Assembly: GCA_944321705.1 (NCBI GenBank)
Contig: CALUMG010000001.1
Span: 1-64,000 of the forward strand
Direction of reading: 5' to 3'
Length of the DNA: 64,000 nucleotides
Source of the DNA: an uncultured Muribaculaceae bacterium
GTDB lineage: Bacteria; Bacteroidota; Bacteroidia; Bacteroidales; Muribaculaceae
Below are positions 17,317 through 28,110 of this stretch, piece after piece. The notes below the pieces were generated by a model that made no database searches, was not told the origin of the DNA, and saw nothing but the letters and a program-made list of their open reading frames with translations. The number at the start of each line of letters is the position of its first letter. Position 1 is the first letter of the stretch. The translations under genes were made by a program, and so were the position numbers.

Positions 17317-20088
17317 TCAAATCACTATGTTCACAATTTTGTTTGGAACCACGATTATCTTTTTAGGAGTTTTACCTGCAACCCATTTTTCGGCCATTGA
17401 ATTGCTCAAAGCAGCTTTTTCAACATCTTCCTTTGAAGTTCCTGCCGGCACTTCAATACTGAAACGAGTCTTGCCATTGAATGATACTGCATATTTCACC
17501 ACGCTCTCTTCAAGATATTTTTCATTCCATTCAGGCCATTTTGCATCGCACACCGTGGTGTCATTTCCAAGCAGATGCCACAATTCTTCACTTATGTGCG
17601 GAGCAAACGGAGCAAGAAGTACTACTAAATCACTATAAATAGCCTTGCTGGTGCATTTCATCGCATTCAATTCATTTACACAAATCATGAATGCACTCAC
17701 CGACGTATTATAAGAAAAATGTTCAATATCGAATGTCACTTTCTTTATCAGCTTGTGCAATGATTTAAGAGCTTCGGCTGTAGGTTCGTCATCGGTCAAT
17801 AGGAAATTATCTCCCTTATAGAACAAGCACCACAATTTCTTAAGGAAACGATTCACACCATCTATTCCGTTTGTGTCCCATGGCTTGCTTTGCTCGATAG
17901 GTCCGAGGAACATTTCATACAGACGCAATGTGTCAGCTCCATATTTCTCAACTATGTCATCGGGATTTACTACATTGAACATCGACTTAGACATCTTTTC
18001 AATGCCGTATCCGCAAACATATTTGCCGTTTTCAAGAATGAACTCGGCATTATTGAATTCAGGACGCCATGCCTTGAATTTATCCAAGTCGAGTATGTCA
18101 TTCTCCACAATATTAACGTCTACATGTATAGGTGTCACGTCATAATCCTTGCGAAGATTGAACGACACAAACGTATTTGTATCCTTTATGCGATACACAA
18201 AATTAGAACGTCCCTGTATCATTCCTTGATTTATGAGTTTCTTAAATGGCTCGGGTTCACACACATAACCATAATCATACAAGAACTTGTTCCAAAAACG
18301 ACTGTATATCAAGTGGCCGGTTGCATGTTCGGTTCCGCCTACATACAAATCCACATTGCGCCAATATTCGTCAGCTTCCTTCGAAACAAGCGCATTGTCG
18401 TTGTGGGGATCCATGTAACGCAAATAATAAGCCGAAGAACCTGCAAATCCCGGCATTGTGCACAATTCAAGCGGATGGCCGTCCTTTGTCTTCCAATTCT
18501 TGGCGCGTCCGAGAGGAGGCTCGCCAGTCTCGGTAGGCAAAAATTTATCAACCTCGGGCAATAACAACGGCAATTCATCCTCATTCAACACATGAGGCAT
18601 GTTGTCTTCGTCATAATATACCGGGAACGGTTCGCCCCAATAACGCTGACGGCTGAAAATGGCGTCACGCAACCTGTAATTCACCTTCACGCAACCTATG
18701 CCGGCAGCTTTTATATATTCCTTGGTCTTGGCAATCGCCTCTTTCACATCAAGTCCGTTAAGCTGCAATTTGTCATTTGAAGAATTTATCATCTTTCCCT
18801 CTTTGGCATCAAAGCTCTCTTCACTCACGTCGGCACCTTCGATAAGAGGAATTATAGGGAGATTGAAATGACGGGCAAAAGCATAGTCACGACTATCATG
18901 AGCAGGAACAGCCATAATGGCTCCTGTGCCATAACCGGCAAGCACATAGTCGCTTATGTAAATAGGTATTTCGTTGCCTGTAACAGGATTTATGGCATAA
19001 CTTCCTGTGAACACGCCCGATACCTGTTTGTCTATCAATCGTTCGCGCTCGGTCTTGTGCTTAACCTCGTCTATGTATTTTTCAACCTCGTCGCGCATGT
19101 CTTCGGTAACAAGGCTGTCGACATATTCACTTTCGGGAGCAAGCACCATGAAAGTAACACCAAATATAGTGTCTGCACGGGTAGTGAAAATTTCAAGAAC
19201 CATGTCGCTGCCGCTCACATGGAATTTCATCTCGGCACCTTCCGAACGTCCTATCCAGTTGCGTTGAGTCTCTTTCAACGACTCGGTCCAGTCTATCGTG
19301 TCAAGACCGTCAAGCAACCTTTGGGCATAAGCCGACACTCTCAAGCACCATTGGCGCATCATTTTCTGTTCCACAGGATAACCTCCGCGAATTGAAACGC
19401 CCTCGCTCACCTCATCATTGGCAAGCACTGTACCCAATTTAGGACACCAGTTCACCATTGTGTTGCCAAGATAAGCTATGCGGTAATTCATTAATGTCTC
19501 TTCCTGTTGCTTGCTCGACATTCCATTCCACTCTTCGGCCGAGAATGAAAGTTGCTCGTTACATGCAGCATTTATTCCGTTTGTACCATTGCTTGCAAAC
19601 GAAGCCACAAGTTCATCAATCGGACATGCCTTCTGCTTGTCGTTGTCGTAGTAGCTCTTGAACATTTTTATAAATGCCCATTGAGTCCACTTGTAGTAGG
19701 AAGGATCGCATGTCTTTATTTCACGATCCCAATCATAGCAGAAACCTATCTTGTCCAATTGTTCACGATAACGGTTGATGTTTCTTACAGTAGTAATTTC
19801 GGGATGCTGTCCTGTTTGAATGGCATATTGCTCGGCAGGTAATCCATAGGCATCATATCCCATTGGATGCAACACGTTGAAGCCTTGCAATCTTTTATAT
19901 CTTGAAAATATGTCCGAAGCAATGTACCCCAGTGGATGACCAACATGTAAACCCGCACCCGAAGGGTAAGGGAACATGTCAAGAACATAGTACTTAGGGC
20001 GAGTATTATCTATCTCTGTCTTGTAAGTATTGTTTTCTTTCCAATACTTTTGCCAGCGTTGTTCTATTTCTTTATAATTATATTCCAT
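17317..20088 (-). CDS. leuS: Leucyl-tRNA synthetase
   Basis: 923 residues, usual length for the bacterial enzyme, class I. HIGH-type motif HVGH (48-51) in [16 protein letters not shown], the CP1 editing domain with [11 protein letters not shown] and [19 protein letters not shown], the KMSKS motif in [11 protein letters not shown], and the C-terminal anticodon and LeuS-specific domains. It charges tRNA-Leu and hydrolyses mischarged products. It lies 33 bases downstream of nadA on the same strand, so the two are probably co-transcribed. Confidence 0.98.
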   Translation of the reverse strand: MEYNYKEIEQRWQKYWKENNTYKTEIDNTRPKYYVLDMFPYPSGAGLHVGHPLGYIASDIFSRYKRLQGFNVLHPMGYDAYGLPAEQYAIQTGQHPEITTVRNINRYREQLDKIGFCYDWDREIKTCDPSYYKWTQWAFIKMFKSYYDNDKQKACPIDELVASFASNGTNGINAACNEQLSFSAEEWNGMSSKQQEETLMNYRIAYLGNTMVNWCPKLGTVLANDEVSEGVSIRGGYPVEQKMMRQWCLRVSAYAQRLLDGLDTIDWTESLKETQRNWIGRSEGAEMKFHVSGSDMVLEIFTTRADTIFGVTFMVLAPESEYVDSLVTEDMRDEVEKYIDEVKHKTERERLIDKQVSGVFTGSYAINPVTGNEIPIYISDYVLAGYGTGAIMAVPAHDSRDYAFARHFNLPIIPLIEGADVSEESFDAKEGKMINSSNDKLQLNGLDVKEAIAKTKEYIKAAGIGCVKVNYRLRDAIFSRQRYWGEPFPVYYDEDNMPHVLNEDELPLLLPEVDKFLPTETGEPPLGRAKNWKTKDGHPLELCTMPGFAGSSAYYLRYMDPHNDNALVSKEADEYWRNVDLYVGGTEHATGHLIYSRFWNKFLYDYGYVCEPEPFKKLINQGMIQGRSNFVYRIKDTNTFVSFNLRKDYDVTPIHVDVNIVENDILDLDKFKAWRPEFNNAEFILENGKYVCGYGIEKMSKSMFNVVNPDDIVEKYGADTLRLYEMFLGPIEQSKPWDTNGIDGVNRFLKKLWCLFYKGDNFLLTDDEPTAEALKSLHKLIKKVTFDIEHFSYNTSVSAFMICVNELNAMKCTSKAIYSDLVVLLAPFAPHISEELWHLLGNDTTVCDAKWPEWNEKYLEESVVKYAVSFNGKTRFSIEVPAGTSKEDVEKAALSNSMAEKWVAGKTPKKIIVVPNKIVNIVI

Positions 20089-20121
20089 TTTTATATAGAG
20101 ATACTTTAATTTTATTCTATT

Positions 20122-21111
20122 TCATTTCTTTACTAATCCAAGCGATTCAGATATCTCAAGCATCCTTCTTATTGGAATGATTGCTTTTTCAGCCACATTT
20201 TCATCCACCTCGATCAACGGCAATTCATATTTAAGTGAATTATAAAGTTTCTCAAGTGTGATAAGTTTCATGAAAGAACATTCATTGCAGCTGCAAGTGC
20301 CATCTTCCGGAGGAGCAGGAATGAATTTCTTTTCAGGACATCGTTTTTCCATTTCATGCAAAATACCACTCTCGGTTGCAACAATGAAAACATTGCAATT
20401 GCTATTTACAGCATGATTCAACAGTGCTTGAGTGGAACCTACTTTGTCGGCTACCATTTGTACAGGTTTGCGACATTCAGGGTGAACAAGAACCTCAGCT
20501 CCCGGATTTTCTTTTTTCAATTCAAGTATTTTTTCAATGGAGAATTGTTCATGAACATGGCAGGCACCATCCCAAAGCAACATGTTACGTCCGGTCTGCA
20601 TGTTAATATAGTTGCCAAGGTTTTTATCAGGTCCAAATATTATTTTTTCTTCTTTAGGAAGACTTTCCACTATTTGTCGTGCATTTGAACTTGTGACAAC
20701 AATATCGGTATAAGCCTTGACTGCAGCACTTGTGTTCACATAACTTATCACCGTGTATCCCGGATGTTCATTGACGAATTTTGCAAATTCTTCTGCCGGA
20801 CAACTGTCGGCAAGACTGCATCCTGCATTCACGTCGGGCACTATTACTTTTTTGTCTGGACACAGTATCTTTGCTGTTTCTCCCATGAAATGAACACCGC
20901 ACATGACTATTATTTCAGCATTGCTTTTTGCAGCAATCTGAGCGAGCGCAAGACTGTCGCCTATGAAATCGGCTATATCCTGAATTTCGGGACGCTGATA
21001 GTAGTGAGCCAATATGACCGCATTCTTTTCTTCTTTGAGCTTCAATATCTCTTTGCGCAAATCAATGCCTTCCTCTATTGGAGCGTCTACATATCCGTTG
21101 TCAACATTCAT
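20122..21111 (-). CDS. nadA: Quinolinate synthase A
   Basis: 329 residues. It condenses iminoaspartate (made by NadB) with dihydroxyacetone phosphate to quinolinate in NAD synthesis; a 4Fe-4S enzyme. Diagnostic segments are ILAHYYQRPEIQDIADFIGDSL, CGVHFMGETAKIL (Cys71 onward), SYVNTSAAVKA, HPECRKPV and the C-terminal CSCNEC region with cluster-ligand cysteines. nadB is 14.6 kb away in this window. A -7 box at 21318-21326 implies a leader of about 200 bases containing a 9-bp stem-loop. Confidence 0.97.
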   Translation of the reverse strand: MNVDNGYVDAPIEEGIDLRKEILKLKEEKNAVILAHYYQRPEIQDIADFIGDSLALAQIAAKSNAEIIVMCGVHFMGETAKILCPDKKVIVPDVNAGCSLADSCPAEEFAKFVNEHPGYTVISYVNTSAAVKAYTDIVVTSSNARQIVESLPKEEKIIFGPDKNLGNYINMQTGRNMLLWDGACHVHEQFSIEKILELKKENPGAEVLVHPECRKPVQMVADKVGSTQALLNHAVNSNCNVFIVATESGILHEMEKRCPEKKFIPAPPEDGTCSCNECSFMKLITLEKLYNSLKYELPLIEVDENVAEKAIIPIRRMLEISESLGLVKK

Positions 21112-21534
21112 ATTTATATATATGATTTATTCTTTTATTTTTAAAATTCTTTTTATGATTATTATAATAGGCAGTTAAAACCTATAATAAGATTTTTTCA
21201 GTTTGCTTGTAAAATAAGTTATTGTTGTGAGAACTATTTTAATTGATATGATTTGAACAATCTTAAATTGTACATATCAATAAATTATAGCTTTTATAAA
21301 CAACTTGTCAATATCGTGCAAAGTTAATAATTTTGCAATTATTACTTATTAATAAATACATAAATAGATGCTTAAAAATGTATTAAAACAAAACAATAAC
21401 ATTTTTGACATCTTTAATATGAGTGTTACATGTAATTATTTTCCATATTTGGAAATAAAATTATTCAATTTTTGTTTTTTCTTTTTGAACACTTTTTACA
21501 GGTGTTTTCAACAATGATATAATGATTGTTTTTT
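21112..21534. other. AT-rich divergent intergenic region between nadA and the TrmH-like gene
   Basis: 423 bases, strongly AT-rich. It contains the nadA -7 box (21318-21326, minus) and a stem-loop in the nadA leader: ATTGATATG (21242-21250) pairs perfectly with CATATCAAT (21273-21281), with ACAAT/ATTGT inside the loop. No ORF with coding character was seen. The promoter of the plus-strand gene is not clear. Confidence 0.6.
21318..21326 (-). promoter_or_regulatory. -7 box of the nadA-leuS unit
   Basis: Minus-strand TAACTTTGC; predicted start near 21311. A TTTG -33 box is not evident. Confidence 0.5.
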
Positions 21535-22065
21535 ATGAAAAAGAAATCGATGCTTGAACTTAATCGCATAACTTGCGAAGAGTTTAAAAAGGCTGATAAG
21601 ATTCCTCTTGTAGTTATACTTGATGACATACGCAGTCTTAATAATATAGGTTCGGTGTTTAGAACTGCCGATGCATTTGTAGTAGAGCGAATTATATTAT
21701 GTGGAATAACTGCCGTTCCGCCGCATCCCGACATTCATAAGACTGCTCTCGGTGCCGAGGATTCGGTAGACTGGACTTATTTCAAAGATATAAAGAAAGC
21801 TATTGACACAGTTAGAGAAGAAGGATTTGAAGTATGTGCCATAGAGCAAGTCAACGGTAGCGTCATGCTTAATGAATTTATTGTTGAAAAAGGTAAAAAG
21901 TATGCCGTTATTTTAGGAAATGAAGTGAAGGGTGTGAATCAACAAGCTGTCGACATGTGTGACTACTGTATAGAGATACCACAATTCGGTACTAAACATT
22001 CATTAAACGTGTCAATAAGTGCAGGAATAGTAATATGGGATTTTTTCAATAAAATGAGGTTATGA
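21535..22065 (+). CDS. SPOUT-class RNA methyltransferase, TrmH family
   Basis: 176 residues from the ATG at 21535, preferred over an in-frame TTG at 21526. It shows the three SpoU motifs: LDDIRSLNNIGSVFRTADAF (motif 1), VILGNEVKGV (motif 2) and PQFGTKHSLNVSISAGIVIWD (motif 3), which form the knotted AdoMet site. It is a single-domain enzyme and probably 2'-O-methylates a tRNA or rRNA ribose; the target is unknown. It lies immediately upstream of the broken protease gene. Confidence 0.92.
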   Translation: MKKKSMLELNRITCEEFKKADKIPLVVILDDIRSLNNIGSVFRTADAFVVERIILCGITAVPPHPDIHKTALGAEDSVDWTYFKDIKKAIDTVREEGFEVCAIEQVNGSVMLNEFIVEKGKKYAVILGNEVKGVNQQAVDMCDYCIEIPQFGTKHSLNVSISAGIVIWDFFNKMRL

Positions 22066-22087
22066 ACATAGTTATTAACAATTTCAC

Positions 22088-24413
22088 ATTAAAAAAATAT
22101 TTGCAACTATGCTGTTGTGCTTGGTTGTAAATATAGCATATGGCGAATCGGGTAGTAAATTATCGCCCTATACTAATGCATTTCTTGAAATGCACAAGCA
22201 AGGTGTAATTAAAGCTGATGGTACGTTAAAAATACCAATGGCTGATGATGTATCGGTTAAAACTGAAGCATTAGGTTTAGTGCAAAAAAATCCTATAACC
22301 AAAATAATGTATATAGATGGTGTACAAATGGTTGAAGGTTTTGTGGTGCTTGCCGATGGAGCTGATATGACCGATGTGGAGTTTGCAGGTGCTACTGTGG
22401 TAAATAAAGCGGGGAATGTCATCGTTGTTCGCATGCCTATCGATGCAATAGAACAAATAAGTGAGCTTGAAAGCGTTGAGAGAGTGGAAATTACGCAACC
22501 TGTAAAGTTGTATAATGACGTGGCTCGCGAAGTGACAAATGTCGATGCAGTTCATTCAGGTACAGGCTTGACATCATCATTTACAGGCGAAGGTGTAATA
22601 GTAGGTATTGTAGATAGCGGAATAGACTTTAATCACATAGCATTCAAGGACGAAGATGGCAATACGCGCATTGTTAGAGCTTTTGTATATGATGAAGCAG
22701 GATGAAGCAGGTGGTAGGACTTATGAAGATATAGAGACGATTACTACTGATAAAAGTGAAGAAAGCCACGGTACTCACACAAGTGGAATAGCTGCCGGAA
22801 GCATTGTTGGTAACGGACTGCAAGGAATGGCTCCAGATGCCGATTTGTATCTATGCGGATTAGGAAATCATATTTTCGACAGTGAAATTTTAAATCAGGT
22901 ATCTTCTATTGTAGATTATGCCAAGCAACAAGGGAAACCGGTAGTGGTCAATCTTAGTTTAGGTCATAACACAGGGCCTCATGATGGTACTGCTGCTGTG
23001 TCGCAAGGTATTAATAATATTGCCGGTGAAGGTGCAATAGTTGTTGTGGCTGCCGGAAATGAGGGTAAAAAGGATTTGTATGTACATAAAAAGTTTGAAA
23101 ATGCTTCAAGCAAAGATGTGCAATGCCAAACCATCATAGACGGTTCCCCTTTTTATGGAATGATTATAGAAAGTTATTATCCGGCAAATTATTACACTAC
23201 AATTAATTGTTACACAGGACAATCGGCTCAAATGCAATTTGTGGTAGTTGATACTCAAAATGCCAATGCTGTCGTTTGTGAAAGTGAATTGATTGATATA
23301 GATGTAAATAATAATGTTTCAATTGGTGATCTGTCTTTCAATGATGAATTCGGCAAGTATTTTAAATTTGGACAATTGGCCGAAACTACTCAAAATAATA
23401 ATTATGTAAGTTCTGCGTTAAATGGCAGTAATAACAAGTATGAAACAGTGTTGAAGCTGTACATGATTCCGGGAACGGAAAATGATTCTCAGCGTTACTT
23501 GCTTGCATTGAGATTTTATGGCACGCAAGGTGATGAATTGCACATGTGGAGCGATGCTTATTCCATATTCATAGATAATGGCGACAATGCTTTTACTGCC
23601 GGTTCTCCTGCCGGTTCTTATAATGATTTGGCTACCGGGAAGAACTTGATTTCGGTTGGTGCATACTCTACGAAGTTGACTTGGAATTCCATTGTAGATG
23701 CATCAGGTAATACTCGTGTGTCAAAATATGATAATGAAATGGCGCAAGTAGGCACGATGGCCGATTTTTCGAGCTATGGAGTTGATCCTAATGGTATATG
23801 GCATCCCATAATAGTAGCTCCGGGTCATGGAGTTGAATCGGCTTTTAATAGATATAATTTTGACGAATTTACTTATTTAATGAGAAGGATTACAAACGAG
23901 GTTGAAAAAGACGGTGAATTATACAGATATTACATCAATGAAGGCACTTCCATGGCTTGTCCTGTCGTGACAGGCATCATAGCCACATGGCTTGAATATG
24001 ACCCGACTTTGTCGCCCGATGATATCAAGAAAATTTTTGAGGAAACAGCTCAAAAGCCCGAAGCATATGGTACTGGCATTGCAGAACAGTGGGGTCCTAA
24101 CGGAGTGATTGACGCATACGCAGGTCTTGTTTATTAGGGGCAATTGGGAGTAAACGATATAACCAACGAACAAGATATGGTGATTGTAGGACCAAATCCA
24201 ACTGACGGACAGTTTAATGTGTTTGCTCAGGGTGAGGATGAAGTGTCTTTGTACATCTATAATACCGGAGGTACACAGGTGTTTGCTAAGAATTATGTTA
24301 CCGACAACGGTAATATTGAAGTTGATCTTCAAGGCACATTGTCAGCCGGAGTCTACATCCTGCAAGTACGAGGCAATGAATGCAATTATAGCGGCAAGTT
24401 GGTAGTGAAATAG
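22088..24413 (+). pseudogene. Broken subtilisin-like (S8) protease with T9SS-like sorting domain
   Basis: Three pieces make one protein. Piece 1 (ATG at 22109) carries an N-terminal prodomain and the Asp of the triad (VGIVDSGID, Asp169). Piece 2, in another frame, carries the His (SHGTHTSGIAAGS) and Ser (GTSMACPV). The frame breaks at 22691-22710, where GATGAAGCAG occurs twice in tandem; removing one copy restores a continuous DEAGGRTYED. Piece 3 (24138-24413) is a T9SS-like C-terminal domain (GPNPTDGQFNVF ... GVYILQVRG), in frame with piece 2 but after a TAG at 24135. The natural start also looks lost: KKIFATMLLCLVV is preceded by ATT (22088) where ATG is expected, leaving only a stub signal peptide from 22109. 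Confidence 0.85.
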
Positions 24414-24447
24414 CAGTATCGTTTTAGACGAAAATAAATGAGACTTG

Positions 24448-24485
24448 GAGAGGTGGCATTGTTTATGACATGCTGCCTCTCTTTT
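24448..24485 (+). terminator. Terminator after the protease pseudogene
   Basis: GAGAGGTGGCAT pairs with ATGCTGCCTCTC (two G-T pairs), followed by TTTT. Confidence 0.75.
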
Positions 24486-24787
24486 CTTGTACCATGAAAG
24501 TTTTCAACAGTTATTGACACATTGTTTATAATTAGTTATTAACAGCATGTTTAAATATGTTGATAATTGAAAATGCACATATTTTTTTGATTGGATGTTG
24601 CCTTTTATGCAAAATACGGGCATAGAAACACAAATTACGATATTAACATGCTATTTACAATGTTATTAACATTTCAACAAGTTGTTAATTTGCATATATA
24701 CAACTATATATATATTAATTTAATTGTTATTTAACAGTTTTTCTAATATTGTTGATAAATTAATTCACAAGTTAAAAATGAATTTAG

Positions 24788-24796
24788 TAATTTTGT
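24788..24796 (+). promoter_or_regulatory. -7 box for the AraC-type regulator operon
   Basis: TAATTTTGT, 58 bases before the ATG at 24855; weak TTCA at the -33 position (24764-24767). Confidence 0.5.
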
Positions 24797-24854
24797 AGAC
24801 AAACATCAGTGACAGGTTTAATATTCAATTTTTAATATTTTCGATCAAGGTGTA

Positions 24855-25991
24855 ATGGAAAATTTTTACACTTATGCTTATGTTTCTTTTGCATCCACAA
24901 GCGTTGTGTTGATAATATTCTTGTTATTTACCAAGATAGTTAATAGAAATTACATGAAGGCTAAGTATTACTTAGCTGTGTTGCTTGGCATTACTACATG
25001 TGAAATAGTTGTCAAATTGCTTGGGGCAGAAGATTTGATAAATGGAGAGATTGAGATATTGTCAATCTATGCAATGGTGAAATATACATTGAAATCATTG
25101 TTGATATTTTTCATGTTCTTGTCAATAATGCATGAACTTGATGTAAAAAAGAAAAATATCCTCAAATATTATATATTGCCGTTTTGTCTGTTGTTTGTTT
25201 ATTTGATTGTCAACATGGTGTTTGGCGACATGAATGTTTATGACATGGAAGAATTTTTCAGTTATCTTCTTGTAGAGCCTGCTATGATGCTCAGGTTAAT
25301 GTTCTTTATTTCGATGGGTGCGGCATTCATTGTATCGTTCATGTCGATAAGAAAATCTTATTATTACTATGTTAATAACATTGATAATTATTATGTCGAC
25401 AACAGCGAGCTGAAATTGAAAGGCATGATGGTGGTGTCGATGATGATACTTGTAGTTGGTATAATAGGTTATATATATCACATATCAGGCAGTGTGCATT
25501 ACGACTTGTTTTTCTACATGATGACAAGCTTGATGTATTTGACATTCGTGATAATGTTTGTAAATATGTTCATTCGTAGCAATGTTGCTGTGAATGATGT
25601 GGCAAATGCCGTTAAAATGTCGAAACCTGTTAATAAGAACGAGACATTTTCTTACGATACAGTTATAATAAAAGAAAAGATTGAATCTTGGTTGGAAAGT
25701 GAAGACAAGGTATACTTGCGTCAAGGAATATCAATATCGGATGTGGCCGATTCGGTAAAAGTGAACAAGAGGACTCTTTCCACATATATCAATAGTTATT
25801 ATAAAGTCAATTTCAACACTTGGATAAACAGTCTTAGGATTGAAGAAGTGTGCAAGTTGATGAATAGTTCCTTGTCGTTGACAGAAATATCTGAAAAAAC
25901 CGGATTTACCGATTTGTCATCCATGAGCAAGATATTTAAAAAGTTCAAGGGTGTGACATTATCGGAGTATAGGAAGAATCTTAAGTATTAA
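24855..25991 (+). CDS. Membrane-anchored AraC-family transcriptional regulator
   Basis: 378 residues in two halves. Residues 1-245 hold about seven hydrophobic membrane segments (SFASTSVVLIIFLLF, YLAVLLGITTCEIVVKLL, LLIFFMFLSI and others). The C-terminal ~110 residues are a double helix-turn-helix of the AraC type (GISISDVADSVKVNKRTLS; SLSLTEISEKTGFTDLSSMSKIFKKFKG). This architecture implies a DNA-binding protein that senses a signal in or across the inner membrane. It sits 33 bases upstream of the LtaS/MdoB-like transferase gene, which it may control. Ligand unknown. Confidence 0.85.
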   Translation: MENFYTYAYVSFASTSVVLIIFLLFTKIVNRNYMKAKYYLAVLLGITTCEIVVKLLGAEDLINGEIEILSIYAMVKYTLKSLLIFFMFLSIMHELDVKKKNILKYYILPFCLLFVYLIVNMVFGDMNVYDMEEFFSYLLVEPAMMLRLMFFISMGAAFIVSFMSIRKSYYYYVNNIDNYYVDNSELKLKGMMVVSMMILVVGIIGYIYHISGSVHYDLFFYMMTSLMYLTFVIMFVNMFIRSNVAVNDVANAVKMSKPVNKNETFSYDTVIIKEKIESWLESEDKVYLRQGISISDVADSVKVNKRTLSTYINSYYKVNFNTWINSLRIEEVCKLMNSSLSLTEISEKTGFTDLSSMSKIFKKFKGVTLSEYRKNLKY

Positions 25992-26024
25992 GCCAGGTGC
26001 ATGTAAAAATTGAGGTAAGAGTTG

Positions 26025-27989
26025 ATGAAAATTTTTAAGTCTGTGCCAAATTGGTCTTGTTTAAACATATCTGTTGCAGCATGGAATATGTTCATGGCTT
26101 ATGTGGCATTCATGTTGTGCAGAGTTGTTTTTTTCTTGGTTAATTATTCGACGTTTGCGCCTTACATGTCTTTCGAATTGTTTTGTACAATGTTGAAAGG
26201 TGCATTGGTGTTTGATACATCGGCTTTGCTGTATTTAAATTCTTTGTACTTGCTGATGACTCTTTTTCCTTGTCATGTAAAGGAAAACAAGCTGTATCAT
26301 GAAATTTCCAAGTGGGTTTATTTTATTCCCAATATTGCAGGCGTGGCAGCCAACTTGGCCGATTCAGTATATTTTCAATACACAGGTAGAAGAACTACCA
26401 TTACAGTATTTGATGAATTTGGAAATGAAAACAACATATTGTCCATAATAGGAATCGAAGTGTTGAGGCATTGGTATTTGGTTGTAATTTTCGCCTTAAT
26501 AGCTTTCATGTTATGGAAATTTTTCAAAAATCCTTCTTGTTGTGTAAAAGATAAAATAAAATACTATGTGATACAGGCATTATCGATAATCATGTTGGTT
26601 CCTGTCGCTATTATTGGCATCAGGGGCAGCGCAGTGGCCGGAACACGACCCATAACAATTAGCAATGCCAATCAATATGTGAATCGTGCTGTGGAAACGT
26701 CGGTCGTGCTAAATACTCCGTTTTCAATAATACGCACCATTGGCAAGGAAAGTTTTGAAGATCCTTGCTACATGAGTAATGAAGAGATGGAAAAGACGTT
26801 CTCGCCTGTGATGAAATCTATATCTGTCGATACGTTGAATCGTGGAAAGAACGTAGTGATATTGATAGTTGAAAGTCTTGGAAAGGAATATATTGGATTT
26901 TATAACAGGGATTTGCATAAAGATGGCATGTGGAAGGGTTATGCCCCGTTCATGGATTCCATTGCGGCCAATTCGCTGACCTACAAATATAGTTATGCCA
27001 ACGGACGCAAAAGCATGGACGCAATGCCTTCGATATTGTCGGCAATTCCCATGTTCGTTGAGCCTTTCTTTCTTACACCGGCATCTCTCAATGACCTTTC
27101 AGGATTGCCTTCATTGCTTGCTCCTAAAGGTTATACGTCGGCATTCTTTCATGGCGGCCACAACATAAGCATGGGTTTTTCGGCTTTTGCCCAAGCCATA
27201 GGTTATGACATGTATTTTGGGCTTGACGAGTATGAAAAAGATAAAAATTATGGAGGTTATGCCGATTTTGATGGCAAATGGGCTATTTGGGATGAGCCAT
27301 TCCTTCAATTTTCTGCCGACCGCATGAACGAAATGCCGAAACCTTTTGTGGCGACAGTGTTCACGGCGACTTCACATCATCCTTACAAAATACCAGATGA
27401 ATACTATGGTATTTTTGTTGATGAAGACAATCTTGAAATTTCAAAGTGTATAAAATATGCCGACATGTCCATTGCCAAATTTTTTGACAAGATAAAAGGC
27501 AGCGAATGGTTTAAGAATACGGTATTTGTCATAGTTGCCGACCATACTAATCAAAACCGGTTGGCAGAATATAAAACTGACCTTGGATTATTTTCAATAC
27601 CCATTATATTTTATACTCCCGACGGAAGCATAAAACCTGATTATCGCGATGATGTAATCGCGCAGCAAACCGATATAACTCCAACTATTTTGAGTTACTT
27701 GGGTTATGAAATGGAATATGTGGGTTTCGGTTGCGACCTGATGAATGATGAACCTTCTTCGACATGGGCTGTGAATTACAACAATGGCATCTATCAGTTC
27801 TTGAAAGGCGACATTATGCTGCAATTCGACGGTGAGAAAGTAAAGGCTGCCTATAATTTCAAGTCCGACCCGTTGCTCAAGCACAATATTGCCGGGGAAG
27901 TCGACTGTTCAAGCATGGAGCATGAACTAAAGGCTATCATACAACAGTACATGCAACGCATGAATGGAAATAATCTCGTTGTGCGATAA
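26025..27989 (+). CDS. LtaS/MdoB-like membrane sulfatase-fold transferase (copy A)
   Basis: 654 residues. About five N-terminal membrane segments precede a periplasmic alkaline-phosphatase/sulfatase-fold domain. Metal-site segments are IVESLGKEYIGFYN, FVIVADHTNQN and SHHPY. The nucleophile region NGRKSMDAMPSILSA presents Ser where LtaS has Thr. Relatives move phosphoglycerol or phosphoethanolamine head groups from phospholipids onto glycans or lipids. The protein is a close paralogue of the minus-strand gene at 41713-43665; both end in DPLLKHN ... CSSME.ELKAIIQQYMQRMN. Probably co-transcribed with the AraC-type gene. The start at 26025 (ATG) is used rather than TTG at 26022. Confidence 0.85.
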   Translation: MKIFKSVPNWSCLNISVAAWNMFMAYVAFMLCRVVFFLVNYSTFAPYMSFELFCTMLKGALVFDTSALLYLNSLYLLMTLFPCHVKENKLYHEISKWVYFIPNIAGVAANLADSVYFQYTGRRTTITVFDEFGNENNILSIIGIEVLRHWYLVVIFALIAFMLWKFFKNPSCCVKDKIKYYVIQALSIIMLVPVAIIGIRGSAVAGTRPITISNANQYVNRAVETSVVLNTPFSIIRTIGKESFEDPCYMSNEEMEKTFSPVMKSISVDTLNRGKNVVILIVESLGKEYIGFYNRDLHKDGMWKGYAPFMDSIAANSLTYKYSYANGRKSMDAMPSILSAIPMFVEPFFLTPASLNDLSGLPSLLAPKGYTSAFFHGGHNISMGFSAFAQAIGYDMYFGLDEYEKDKNYGGYADFDGKWAIWDEPFLQFSADRMNEMPKPFVATVFTATSHHPYKIPDEYYGIFVDEDNLEISKCIKYADMSIAKFFDKIKGSEWFKNTVFVIVADHTNQNRLAEYKTDLGLFSIPIIFYTPDGSIKPDYRDDVIAQQTDITPTILSYLGYEMEYVGFGCDLMNDEPSSTWAVNYNNGIYQFLKGDIMLQFDGEKVKAAYNFKSDPLLKHNIAGEVDCSSMEHELKAIIQQYMQRMNGNNLVVR

Positions 27990-28097
27990 TTCTTGATTCT
28001 ATGACATATCGGGTAGGCACATATATGTTTTGGTAGAGAGATGCAATTTGTGGATATAAATATGGAAGGAAACCTTTTAATTGCCGATAGCGTGCAT

Positions 28098-28106
28098 TAA
28101 CTTTGC
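28098..28106 (+). promoter_or_regulatory. -7 box at the recF start
   Basis: TAACTTTGC ends only 4 bases before the recF ATG at 28111, so the transcript start would fall at or next to the start codon. T-rich TTTTAA lies at 28075-28080 near the -33 position. Confidence 0.45.
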
Positions 28107-28110
28107 ATGT

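Larger units (their letters stand above)
24414..24854 (+). other. AT-rich intergenic region with terminator and repeated TTATTAACA-like words
   Basis: 441 bases. A terminator lies at 24448-24485. After it come several GTTATTAACA / TGTTATTTAACA / GTTGTTAAT / ATATTAACATG words on both strands within about 250 bases, then the -7 box TAATTTTGT at 24788-24796 for the next gene. No coding ORF is seen. Confidence 0.5.

Noticed and set aside
17890..18564. 224-residue open frame antisense to leuS
   Set aside because: It is opposite a fully recognisable leuS with no promoter or start context; a shadow frame.
24135..24137. TAG as a reassigned sense codon
   Set aside because: The same gene ends with TAG at 24411-24413, and its first part carries a frameshift, so ordinary gene decay explains the in-frame stop.
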